Source: an uncultured Clostridia bacterium (GTDB taxonomy: Bacteria; Bacillota; Clostridia; Christensenellales; CAG-314). From it: a stretch of 7,417 nt of DNA. The number at the start of each line of letters is the position of its first letter. Position 1 is the first letter of the stretch. The position numbers were made by a program, and so were the translations under genes. Under the pieces are notes generated by a model. The model worked only from the letters and a program-made list of their open reading frames with translations. It was not told the origin of the DNA and ran no database searches. The stretch is from positions 1-7,417 of the forward strand of contig CAKQXG010000102.1 in NCBI GenBank assembly GCA_934281515.1, in the 5' to 3' direction. This document shows positions 1 through 7,417 of the stretch, piece after piece.

Positions 1-95
1 TCCGCCACTAAGTGTATTGCTACACTCCGTTCGACTTGCATGTGTTAAGCACGCCGCCAGCGTTCGTCCTGAGCCAGGATCAAACTCTTTAGTTT
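1..95 (-). rRNA. rrs: 16S ribosomal RNA, 5' end (partial, runs off the window)
   Basis: Read on the minus strand, 88-69 is the universal 27F site (AGAGTTTGATCCTGGCTCAG). It is followed by the conserved GACGAACGCTGGCGGCGTGC block, then CTTAACACATGCAAGTCGAA and the start of the variable V1 hairpin. Taking the first base of 27F as E. coli position 8 puts the mature 5' end near 95. Only about 95 nt of roughly 1,500 are present; the rest lies beyond base 1. The sequence type is that of Gram-positive bacteria, best matching Clostridia-like Bacillota, but 95 nt cannot fix a genus. It lies downstream of and co-directional with the opp operon, behind its own promoter at 227-255. Confidence 0.97.
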
Positions 96-220
96 AATCT
101 GACTATGTTAACTTTTGGTTGAGCTTATCTCAACCGCTGGCTAAAATCCTTAAAATTGACTGTGTTTCAATTCTTCTTACTATTCTGTTGTCAAGCTTCG
201 CGCTGTTGTTTTTCAACAGC
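96..220 (-). other. 16S rRNA leader (transcribed spacer upstream of mature 16S)
   Basis: About 125 nt lie between the predicted transcription start (G at 220 or 221) and the mature 16S end near 95. No ORF or tRNA is visible. The leader opens with a perfect hairpin (202-220), followed by GCTTGACAACA (minus strand, near 197-187). That string agrees with the E. coli boxA core GCTCTTTAACA at only about 7 of 11 positions by eye. The hairpin-then-boxA order would match the boxB-boxA arrangement of Nus-dependent rRNA antitermination, but the boxA match is weak. The rest is AT-rich and probably forms half of the 16S processing stem, which cannot be checked because the 16S 3' flank is absent. Confidence 0.7.
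202..220 (-). other. Stem-loop at the 5' end of the rRNA transcript (boxB-like)
   Basis: On the minus strand GCTGTTG-AAAAA-CAACAGC forms a perfect 7-bp stem with a 5-A loop. Its first base coincides with the predicted +1 (220). No T-run follows, so it is not an intrinsic terminator. Its place suggests a boxB-type antitermination hairpin or a 5'-end cap against nucleases; both are inference. Confidence 0.6.
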
Positions 221-226
221 CTATTT

Positions 227-255
227 ATAGTACCACAACCACTTTTTTTCGTCAA
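227..255 (-). promoter_or_regulatory. rRNA operon promoter (sigma70/sigma-A type)
   Basis: On the minus strand the -35 hexamer is TTGACG (255-250) and the -10 hexamer is TACTAT (232-227), separated by exactly 17 bp. Each hexamer differs from consensus at one position. The bases before the -10 are TGG, giving a TGn extended -10. The predicted start is G at 220 or 221. A G start at rRNA promoters is known in Bacillus subtilis, where initiation responds to GTP supply; applying that here is inference. It is the best-scoring promoter pattern found by eye between oppF and 16S. Confidence 0.82.
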
Positions 256-300
256 CTGTTTGACACAACTTTTTTTAAAAAAATTGACATTTTTTTGCAA
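256..300 (-). promoter_or_regulatory. AT-rich UP-like element upstream of the rRNA promoter
   Basis: Immediately upstream of the -35 lies very AT-rich DNA. It includes a perfect T7A7 palindrome at 270-283 (about -50 to -63 from the predicted start) and a further A7 run on the minus strand at 291-297. A/T tracts at -40 to -60 are the hallmark of UP elements, which bind the alpha-subunit C-terminal domains of RNA polymerase at strong rRNA promoters. Assignment rests on position and composition only. The rest of the spacer towards oppF (301-353) shows nothing beyond a 10-bp palindrome TCGTCGACGA. Confidence 0.5.
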
Positions 301-353
301 ATTTCTCTCAAACAGTGTCACAATTCGTCGACGAGTATCAAGTTATCGTGTTG

Positions 354-1464
354 CTACGCTTTTTTGTGCAGTTTGAGCTTTTTTGCCTCGGCTTCGGCTT
401 GCGCCATGGCCGCTTCTTCTTCCTGACGGCGAACCAAATCCTCGTAGTACTCGGAATTTGACATAACTTCCTTGTCGTACAAATGACATGCCACGTAGTG
501 ACCGTCGCCGACATCCAACCACTTGGGGCAAGCCACCTTGCACGCCGCCATACACTGCTTGCAACGTGTGTGGAATTTGCATCCCGCAGGCGGATTGGCA
601 GGGGACGGAATGTCGCCCTCAAGCACGATACGCTTGATCTTGGTGTCGGGATCGGGGATTGGTATCGCCGAAAATAGCGCCCTGGTGTAGGGATGCAGCG
701 GTTCGGCAAACAAGTCCTTTTTGCTGCCGTACTCTACCATGTTGCCCAAATACATAACGCCCACTTCGTCGGAGATGTGTTCCACTACCGACAAATCGTG
801 CGAAATGAAAATGTAGGACAAATGCTCCGACTCCTGCAAGTCCTTAAACAAGTTGATGATTTGCGCCTGTATGGACACGTCAAGCGCGCTGACAGGTTCG
901 TCGCAAATGACAAGTTTGGGTTTGAGTGCAAGTGCCTTGGCAATGCAAATACGCTGACGTTGACCGCCACTGAACTCGTGCGGATAGCGATCGAAGTAAT
1001 GCGGTTGCAGACCGCACTTCGTCATGATGTCTACGACATAGTCCTTGTACTGTTCGGGCGGAACAATGCCGTGTACCTTGACCGCTTCGCCGACAATTTC
1101 GCCAACCGTCATACGGGGCGACAACGACGAATACGGGTCCTGGAATATCATCTGGAAGTTGGGGCGCAACTTGCGCAACGCTTCGCCTTTAAGCTTTTCT
1201 ATATGTACGCCGTCGAAGATGATTTCGCCGTCGGTAGGCTCGTACAAGCGCAAAATCGTGCGTCCTAGCGTCGTTTTGCCGCAGCCGGACTCTCCCACGA
1301 TACCGATTGTTTTGCCCTCTTTAAGCTTAAACGAAACGCCGTCTACCGCTTTGAGATATATGGTATTCTTTTTGAAAAAACTCTTGGAAATAGGAAAGTA
1401 CTCTTTGAGATTGTTTACTTCCAAAATGTACTTTTCGCCGTTGGCGGCGTGTGTAGTTGTGTTG

Positions 1465-1472
<8 letters not shown>
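354..1472 (-). CDS. oppF: Oligopeptide ABC transporter ATP-binding protein OppF
   Basis: Cytoplasmic ATPase subunit that, paired with OppD, powers peptide import through OppB/OppC. From the ATG at 1472 it has 372 residues. Visible motifs: Walker A GESGCGKTT (~60-68), Q-loop Gln ~111, signature FSGGQRQR (~167-174, Phe replacing the usual Leu), Walker B LVICDEP (~187-193), D-loop SALD (~195-198) and switch His ~225. The C-terminal oligopeptide-transporter domain (HPYTRALFSAIP onward) carries a Cys-rich stretch (C298, C304, C307, C311, C315, then C329). The protein ends in a Glu/Ala/Lys-rich tail. An in-frame GTG at 1481 would add three residues, but AAGGAG (1488-1483) lies only 1 nt from it and 10 nt from the ATG, so the ATG is preferred. 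The start overlaps the oppD stop (ATGACTGA, 8 nt), implying translational coupling. It is last in the operon, with no clear terminator after its TAG. DppF is the main alternative name. Confidence 0.9.
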
Positions 1473-2736
<1,264 letters not shown>

Positions 2737-2740
2737 AGTG

Positions 2741-3895
2741 TTACCTCATTGCCTTGGGGTCGTAGGCATCACGCAGTCCGTCACCTACAAAGTTGAATGC
2801 CAACACCGCTAAAATGATGCAAATGCCGGGCGCAACCCACAAGTTGGGATACAATCGCAATGCAGTGTTGTTTGCCGCCGCATTGATCATGTTGCCCCAC
2901 GTCGCGTACTGCATGGGCAAACCGATTCCCAAATAGCCAAGCGTTGCTTCGGTAAGAATGATGCCGCCCAATCCCAACGTCATAGACACAATCAGTTGAG
3001 GCATTACGTTGGGGATAAGATGCTTGAATATTTTGCGCGATATAGGCAAACCGCTGGCTTCGGCACTGAGCATAAAGTCTTGCTCGCGCAACATAAGTAT
3101 TTGTCCGCGTACCAGTCTTGCGGTACCTGCCCAGCCGAACAACGTCAACATTGCCATCATTACATACAGTTTGGCAGGACCCGTCACGTTGCGCGCGTCC
3201 AACGCCACGCCGATAATCATCATCATGGGCAATGTCGGCACGCAGTTGAATATATCAACCACACGCATGATAATTTGGTCTACCCACTTGCCGAAGTAGC
3301 CGGCAAGTCCGCCCAGGATTACGCCAAGGATCGTTTCGAGAATGATTACGACAAATCCGACGGTAAGCGACACTCTGCCGCCGTACATCAGACGAGAAAA
3401 GACGTCGTAGCCCTTGTCGTCGGTACCAAGCAAGTGAGTTGCCGACGGTTTGAGGTAGTTGGACGGCTCGGAGTACTTGACAATGTACACCGGCATATCG
3501 CCGTAAGTAGGCTCTTCCACAAGGGTTGCGTACTCTTCCGTCACCTTTTGCGAGTTGTCGGCCTGATCCTCCTTCCAGATGCAATCGAAAGGCAAGAAAG
3601 GTCCGAGGAAAGAAAACACAAACAGTGCAATCAGTATTATAAGACCGGTCATAGACAGCTTGCTGCGGAAGAACCGCTTGACAACTATCATGCCGGGGCT
3701 TAGCGTACGCCCGGTAATCTCTTCGGTTGTTACTTCGCCCGCATCTTCTTCGTAGGGGTCAAAGGCTTTTTCGTCGCTTAAAGCGCATTTCAATGCGTCG
3801 TTTTGTTCCTCGACGATTCCCACGACCGTTTGTTCGTCGGACAGCAAAGTGTCGGTAGGATTGTCTGTCAACATATTGTCTTTGTTAAATTCCAT
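2741..3895 (-). CDS. oppC: Oligopeptide ABC transporter permease OppC
   Basis: Inner-membrane channel subunit of 384 residues, longer than the usual ~300. It has the OppC/DppC layout: a first membrane segment (~83-101), an outer loop, the family motif LLGTDDKGYDVFSRLMYGGR (~155-174), then about five more segments (~178-200, 215-235, 243-262, 299-318 and 353-372). The EAA-type loop that docks on an ATPase is EASGLPISRKIFKHLIPN (~279-296). The motif reads KGYD where many relatives have xGRD. The first ~65 residues are strongly acidic (about 18 Asp/Glu against 4 Lys/Arg) and should lie in the cytoplasm. The outer loop before LGTD is about 25 residues longer than usual. The ATG at 3895 has a strong AAGGAG (3908-3903) at 7-nt spacing that overlaps the oppB stop codon; the intergenic gap is 11 nt. 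Confidence 0.9.
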   Translation of the reverse strand: MEFNKDNMLTDNPTDTLLSDEQTVVGIVEEQNDALKCALSDEKAFDPYEEDAGEVTTEEITGRTLSPGMIVVKRFFRSKLSMTGLIILIALFVFSFLGPFLPFDCIWKEDQADNSQKVTEEYATLVEEPTYGDMPVYIVKYSEPSNYLKPSATHLLGTDDKGYDVFSRLMYGGRVSLTVGFVVIILETILGVILGGLAGYFGKWVDQIIMRVVDIFNCVPTLPMMMIIGVALDARNVTGPAKLYVMMAMLTLFGWAGTARLVRGQILMLREQDFMLSAEASGLPISRKIFKHLIPNVMPQLIVSMTLGLGGIILTEATLGYLGIGLPMQYATWGNMINAAANNTALRLYPNLWVAPGICIILAVLAFNFVGDGLRDAYDPKAMR

Positions 3896-3902
3896 ACCTT
3901 CA

Positions 3903-3908
3903 CTCCTT
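3903..3908 (-). promoter_or_regulatory. Ribosome binding site of oppC overlapping the oppB stop
   Basis: AAGGAG on the minus strand, 7 nt before the oppC ATG. Its first two bases are the last two of the oppB TAA, so ribosomes finishing oppB can reinitiate at oppC. Confidence 0.8.
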
Positions 3909-5367
3909 ATCGACCGAGTTTAACGCGCGGATCGACGATACCGTACATCAAATCGCTGAACAACGTGCCTACAACGGTAAGCACTGCAATAAACATATTG
4001 TAGCCCATGATAAACGGCACGTCGCCGACGACAAGAGCGTCGTAGGCAAGTTTACCTATACCGGGGATACTGAACACCGTTTCCGTAATCATTGCGCCGC
4101 CGAACAAACTGGGCAAAATACCCGCCATCATGGTGACAAGAGGTATCATCGTGTTGCGGAAAACGTGTTTGTAGATAACTTTGTTTTCGCTAAGTCCCTT
4201 GGCACGCGCGGTACGCACGTAGTCCGCCTTCAACGCTTCCAGCGTGTTTGTACGTGTGTAACGCATTAACGAACCGATACTAAGTATTACCAGCACGGAC
4301 ATGGGCAGCACCATGTGCCACAACATGTCGCCCGTACGTTGCAACCACGAAGCGTCCTTGGGCAGCGACGCCGACACCAGTCCGCCGACTTCGAACCAAC
4401 CTAGTCGCACGGCAAACAAACGAATAAACAGCGCACCCAAAAAGAAGGTGGGCAAGCTGATACCGATCATGGCAAGCACCGTCACGGTGTAGTCCAGCAC
4501 GCCGTATTGGTGAGTGGCCGCCTTGATGCCCAAAGGTATGGCAATGGCAAATTGCAATATGGTCGCGATAAAGGCAATGGCAAAGGATATGCCCATATTT
4601 TGGAAAATAACCGTTTGAACGGGCTTTTTGTACTTAAACGACATACCGAGGTCGCCTTTAAGCATGTTGCCCAGCCAGCCGAAGTAGCCCTGTATGATGG
4701 CAACAAACTTGTCCCAGCCGTTTGCCACATTGTACTTGACCGAAACGTTTATTTTCTCACCGCCGTCGGTAGTAAACACCATTTGACGAATCAAGGACAA
4801 GTCGGCTTTGTTTTCTTCCGTTTCGACAACTTCGAACACACCGCTTTCTTTAAGTTCCAACACTTCGTCAAGCGTGATAACTTTGTCCGAGGAGCCGTCC
4901 TCCTTGTCGCCGGCAGGATCTTCCGCATTGTTGGCGCCGCGAAGGGTCACTTTGTAAATTTTGTATGTACAATTTGTGCCTTCGTCGTTGGCCTCCAACA
5001 CGACGCGCAGATTGTGCGTACCATCGTAGCTACCCTTGTACCAATCGAGATAGGACTCGCTGCCGGGGACAACGTGACTTTCGTAGGTGTCCTGCTTGGT
5101 ATTTTTGGTAAAAGTAGTACCCTTGTATTGACTGCCGTCACCGAGCGTTATTTTTAGGTAAGCGTCGGGCATGGCAAGACCGTACAATTCCTTGATACGA
5201 TCCACGTCCTCCTGCGTCATGGTACCTTGTGATACCGCCGATGAATATTGATTGTCTACGTAGTCCGTAGGCATCATGCGTGCAAGAGCATAGATAATTA
5301 CCGACACTCCGAAAAGAATGAGTATCGACAACAACAATCTCTTGACAATATACTTTATCATGTCCAT
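3907..5367 (-). CDS. oppB: Oligopeptide ABC transporter permease OppB with a large outer-loop insertion
   Basis: Inner-membrane channel subunit, 486 residues against about 305-340 for typical OppB/DppB. The N-terminus (MIKYIVKRLLLSILILFGVS) is the usual first membrane segment, followed by the MMPTD motif and DRIKELYGL. The canonical sequence resumes at GYFGWLGNMLKGDLGMSFKY (~227-246), then the segments at ~258-282, 290-318, 347-370, 410-430 and 455-475. The EAA-type loop is DYVRTARAKGLSENKVIYKH (~382-401), and the protein ends in the typical DPRVKLGR. Between them sits an insertion of about 150 residues (~68-218), polar and probably beta-rich, which by topology faces outside. An in-frame TTG at 5400 could extend it by 11 residues, but those are not membrane-like. 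The ATG at 5367 has AGGA at 9-nt spacing, and a further ATG lies at 5361. It follows oppA after a 126-bp spacer. Confidence 0.9.
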   Translation of the reverse strand: MDMIKYIVKRLLLSILILFGVSVIIYALARMMPTDYVDNQYSSAVSQGTMTQEDVDRIKELYGLAMPDAYLKITLGDGSQYKGTTFTKNTKQDTYESHVVPGSESYLDWYKGSYDGTHNLRVVLEANDEGTNCTYKIYKVTLRGANNAEDPAGDKEDGSSDKVITLDEVLELKESGVFEVVETEENKADLSLIRQMVFTTDGGEKINVSVKYNVANGWDKFVAIIQGYFGWLGNMLKGDLGMSFKYKKPVQTVIFQNMGISFAIAFIATILQFAIAIPLGIKAATHQYGVLDYTVTVLAMIGISLPTFFLGALFIRLFAVRLGWFEVGGLVSASLPKDASWLQRTGDMLWHMVLPMSVLVILSIGSLMRYTRTNTLEALKADYVRTARAKGLSENKVIYKHVFRNTMIPLVTMMAGILPSLFGGAMITETVFSIPGIGKLAYDALVVGDVPFIMGYNMFIAVLTVVGTLFSDLMYGIVDPRVKLGR

Positions 5368-5376
5368 AGTGATTTG

Positions 5377-5380
5377 TCCT
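5377..5380 (-). promoter_or_regulatory. Ribosome binding site of oppB (supports the ATG at 5367)
   Basis: AGGA on the minus strand, 9 nt before ATG 5367 and 15 nt before ATG 5361. It is weaker than the oppC and oppF sites, but it favours 5367 over the upstream TTG at 5400. Confidence 0.55.
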
Positions 5381-5423
5381 GTGTTGTACGGGCAACGCAA
5401 AATGCGCGCCTTGTTTCAACGGC

Positions 5424-5452
5424 CGATGAGGGGAGCAAAAGTCCCCTCATTG
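5424..5452 (-). other. Strong intergenic hairpin between oppA and oppB
   Basis: On the minus strand ATGAGGGGA (5450-5442) and TCCCCTCAT (5434-5426) pair perfectly over 9 bp, with the 7-nt loop CTTTTGC. Transcribed with the operon, it lies about 42 nt after the oppA stop and 58 nt before the oppB start. No T-run follows it in that direction, so it is not a classic terminator. An A8 run precedes it (5467-5460), which read on the plus strand becomes a T8 run after the hairpin. Hairpins after the binding-protein gene commonly protect its mRNA end and raise its level over the permeases (the malE-malF arrangement is a known case); that role is inferred here. Confidence 0.65.
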
Positions 5453-5493
5453 ACAATCGTTTTTTTTGTAAAGTTTGAGGCTGTAAATGCTGC

Positions 5494-7417
5494 TTAGTTG
5501 TACTCTACTTCCCAAATACGCGACAACAAGCCGTTGTAGGGAGTAAGGTCGGCAGCCGAAGTCATGGAGCTACGTTTGAGAATGGTCTTGTTGAACGCCG
5601 AGATGTCGTTTCTTTGGTAGGTGGGGAATTCCACCGCAAGTTCCATAATCTTGTCCAACGCCTGCGCATAGATGTCTTCGCGATCTTCCTGAACGTTGGT
5701 TTTTCTACCCTCGTCGATAAGGTCGCTCAAATCCTGCACGATTTGCCATTCGGTCGAGTAAACCTTGTCTTTCAAAGTACCTTTGATGTAGGAGTAGCCC
5801 CAGTTGCTTGTGGAGCTGGCCTTGCTGTCCTTGTGATAGATTTGGTACATGTCGGGGTCTACCGTGGACGACCAAGCGGCTGCCCATACGGCAAGTTTGC
5901 CCGTAGACAAATCGGACAAAGCCGTTTGCGAAGTTACGACCTGTACGTCAAAGCCGTGAGCATTGAGCAACTGCATTGCGTCGAGGAACATCTTGTATGC
6001 GGGGTGGTCGGTAGAACCGCCGGCAATGGTAAACTTATAGTTAAGTTTGTCGGTACCCCAACCCGTGATCTCCTTTTGATAGACGCCGTTGACAAGTCGG
6101 TACCCTGCATCATAAACCATTCGTTCAATTTCGCCGCCCGTGTGGTCGTATCTGTAATCCAGACCCTTTACAGGATCGACATATGCAGACTTGACTTCGT
6201 CGGGATACGCCCAGCTGGCCTTGGATATGGGACGATAGATGATTTCGGCAAGACCGCCCTTGTAGTAGTCGTTGACGATGGTACTGGTGTTGAAAGCCTT
6301 CATGATTGCGCGACGAACGGTGATGTCAGGCACAAAACGGGGATTGATACCCACGTAGCCGTAGCCGTTGGTCATAGTTTTGGCGTAATCGAGGTAGTCT
6401 TTTTCGATCAAAGCGTCTATGTTTTCCTGAACTGCGTTAGGCTCGCCGAAGTCTATGTCGCGATTCATCAATGCGCCGATAATCTGGTCGGTTTCGACAA
6501 CCTTGTATTGAATGTACTTGATTTTGGCGTTGCTCAGCTCTTTGCCGACGGTGTGGAAATACGGGTTACGTTCGTAGTACACCATGTTGTTGCTGAAAAA
6601 CGTGCTTGCGCTTACCTTGGTTTGGTCACCTTGGGCGTTGGAAGCCATGTATGCGCCTGCGCCTACGGGCAAACCGACCTTTTCGGGGGCGTTGATAACT
6701 TCGTTCATAAATGTGATGTTACCGAACTCCAAACCGAATTCCGTTTTGCCGTTGAACGCTTTGATGTAGTCTTTGCCATTCCAATTGTGCGTGGAGTAGT
6801 AATGCATCGGTGACACGGTGAAGGAGAAGTTGTAGATTGCCTTCGGGTCGATATCGTTGATACGAATGCACAATACGTCATAGGTGCCGTCAAGAGATTT
6901 GCCCTTGAAGTCGGTAACTTTCTTTGTTGTGATACCTTTGATGTGATCTACTCTTTGAAGGTCGGGATCGGAAAAGTACTCACTCTTAGCCTCGGCAGCG
7001 AACAATTCGGAGATGGTAGCCGCCGTGCCCCAATTGCTGACAACGCTGGAAAATTGGTCAGGCGAAACATCCGTCAACGAAATGTCACCGTTTTCGTCGG
7101 TGGGGAAGTAACTCTCCAACACGATGCCGACGCATACTTGTTGCAAAGCGTCACTCTCGCTCATACCGCCGCTTACAAGGGCGTTGAGTTCCGTTTCGAT
7201 TTGTTCGGAATAGAATTTGTCGGCTGCGTCTTTGTCCAACAGATAGTTGCCGTTCTTGTCCTTGTATATCTTTTCGTCGGCAGTTTTTTGAAGATATTCC
7301 GTAATTCCGCAGTCGTTAAGCAAGAATACCTGCCACTTGTAGGTAAATTTGTTGTTATCTTTGTAAGAGTTGATATCGATTGCGTTCCAGTCGGAGTTGA
7401 GTTCCTTCTTAAACTCG
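5494..7417 (-). CDS. oppA: Oligopeptide ABC transporter substrate-binding protein OppA (5' end missing)
   Basis: Extracytoplasmic solute-binding protein of the SBP_bac_5 (OppA/DppA) family, expected to be a lipoprotein that delivers peptides to OppB/OppC. The frame is open to the right edge (first whole codons EFKKELNSDW at 7416), so start, signal peptide and lipobox are outside the window. About 640 residues are visible. Family landmarks, numbered from the first visible codon: the LPVGAGAYMAS glycine turn (~249-258, typical form GTGPY), MVYYERNPYF (~278-287), a hinge region with VGINPRFVPDITVRRAIMKA (~355-373), and VWAAAWSSTVDPDMYQIYHK (~510-529). The stop is TAA at 5496-5494. The visible part already exceeds the usual full length (~520-600), mainly because of extra sequence in the N-terminal lobe (~41-160). 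Position at the head of oppBCDF supports the role. The ligand (peptide, nickel or sugar) cannot be read from sequence, and peptide is the default. Confidence 0.88.
   Translation of the reverse strand, partial: EFKKELNSDWNAIDINSYKDNNKFTYKWQVFLLNDCGITEYLQKTADEKIYKDKNGNYLLDKDAADKFYSEQIETELNALVSGGMSESDALQQVCVGIVLESYFPTDENGDISLTDVSPDQFSSVVSNWGTAATISELFAAEAKSEYFSDPDLQRVDHIKGITTKKVTDFKGKSLDGTYDVLCIRINDIDPKAIYNFSFTVSPMHYYSTHNWNGKDYIKAFNGKTEFGLEFGNITFMNEVINAPEKVGLPVGAGAYMASNAQGDQTKVSASTFFSNNMVYYERNPYFHTVGKELSNAKIKYIQYKVVETDQIIGALMNRDIDFGEPNAVQENIDALIEKDYLDYAKTMTNGYGYVGINPRFVPDITVRRAIMKAFNTSTIVNDYYKGGLAEIIYRPISKASWAYPDEVKSAYVDPVKGLDYRYDHTGGEIERMVYDAGYRLVNGVYQKEITGWGTDKLNYKFTIAGGSTDHPAYKMFLDAMQLLNAHGFDVQVVTSQTALSDLSTGKLAVWAAAWSSTVDPDMYQIYHKDSKASSTSNWGYSYIKGTLKDKVYSTEWQIVQDLSDLIDEGRKTNVQEDREDIYAQALDKIMELAVEFPTYQRNDISAFNKTILKRSSMTSAADLTPYNGLLSRIWEVEYN

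Noticed and set aside
166..194. TTGACA on the minus strand (194-189) as a second rRNA promoter
   Set aside because: At 17-bp spacing the -10 position reads ATTGAA, a poor match, and it would fall inside the transcribed leader. A weak tandem promoter cannot be excluded.
270..297. A7-TGTCAA-T7 pairing on the minus strand as the oppF terminator
   Set aside because: The stem is only A-U pairs with no GC, so it would be too weak to stop RNA polymerase. The DNA is better explained as UP-like promoter sequence.
119..376. 85-residue plus-strand frame across the oppF-16S spacer
   Set aside because: It overlaps the rRNA leader, promoter and oppF end. Its Leu/Phe-rich character comes from translating T-rich promoter DNA, and there is no ribosome binding site.
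2996..3703. 235-residue plus-strand frame opposite oppC, and similar frames at 693-1268 and 4507-5157
   Set aside because: All are entirely inside well-supported minus-strand genes and rich in His/Arg/Gln without any family motif.
5424..5467. Intrinsic terminator of oppA
   Set aside because: The T-run lies on the wrong side of the hairpin for minus-strand transcription, so no uridine tract follows the stem in the operon RNA.
5614..6813. 399-residue open frame on the plus strand opposite oppA
   Set aside because: The sense strand is a clear SBP_bac_5 gene. The antisense product is Val/Phe/His-rich with no recognisable domain and no supported ribosome binding site.

Overview
The window holds one transcription unit pointing left (minus strand): a five-gene oligopeptide ABC importer operon in the classic order oppA-oppB-oppC-oppD-oppF. 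It is followed in the same direction by the promoter, leader and first ~95 nt of a 16S rRNA gene. No gene on the plus strand is credible. TGA is used as a stop (oppD) and Trp is TGG, so the standard code applies.

Organism: the 16S 5' end (universal 27F site, then a GACGAACGCTGGCGGCGTGC-type start) reads as a Gram-positive, Clostridia-like Bacillota. Strong AAGGAG-type Shine-Dalgarno sites and a TTGACG-17-TACTAT rRNA promoter with a G start fit that. The protein insertions described below suggest a lineage outside the well-studied model species. I do not assign a lower rank.

Layout from right to left, the direction of transcription: (1) 7417-5494, oppA, the substrate-binding protein, whose 5' end lies outside the window. 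(2) 5493-5368, a 126-bp spacer with a strong hairpin (5426-5450) but no U-tract in the operon direction, probably a 3'-end stabiliser or partial attenuator that lowers transporter expression relative to the binding protein. (3) 5367-3907, oppB permease. (4) 3895-2741, oppC permease. (5) 2736-1465, oppD ATPase. (6) 1472-354, oppF ATPase. Genes 3 to 6 are tightly coupled, with gaps of 11 nt and 4 nt and then an 8-nt overlap. (7) 353-96, no gene: AT-rich DNA, a UP-like element, a sigma-A-type promoter and an rRNA leader whose hairpin begins at the predicted +1. (8) 95-1, 16S rRNA 5' end.

Together OppA would capture peptides outside the membrane, OppB and OppC form the channel, and OppD and OppF hydrolyse ATP. 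This is a conventional system in order and motifs. What is unusual is that four of the five subunits carry insertions or tails relative to textbook Opp proteins: about 150 residues in the outer loop of OppB, about 44 residues inside the OppD nucleotide-binding domain, an acidic OppC tail and a basic OppD tail, and an enlarged OppA lobe. No previously undescribed defence, mobile or RNA system is visible. The expanded Opp architecture and the direct opp-to-rrn junction without an obvious terminator are the points most worth a second look.
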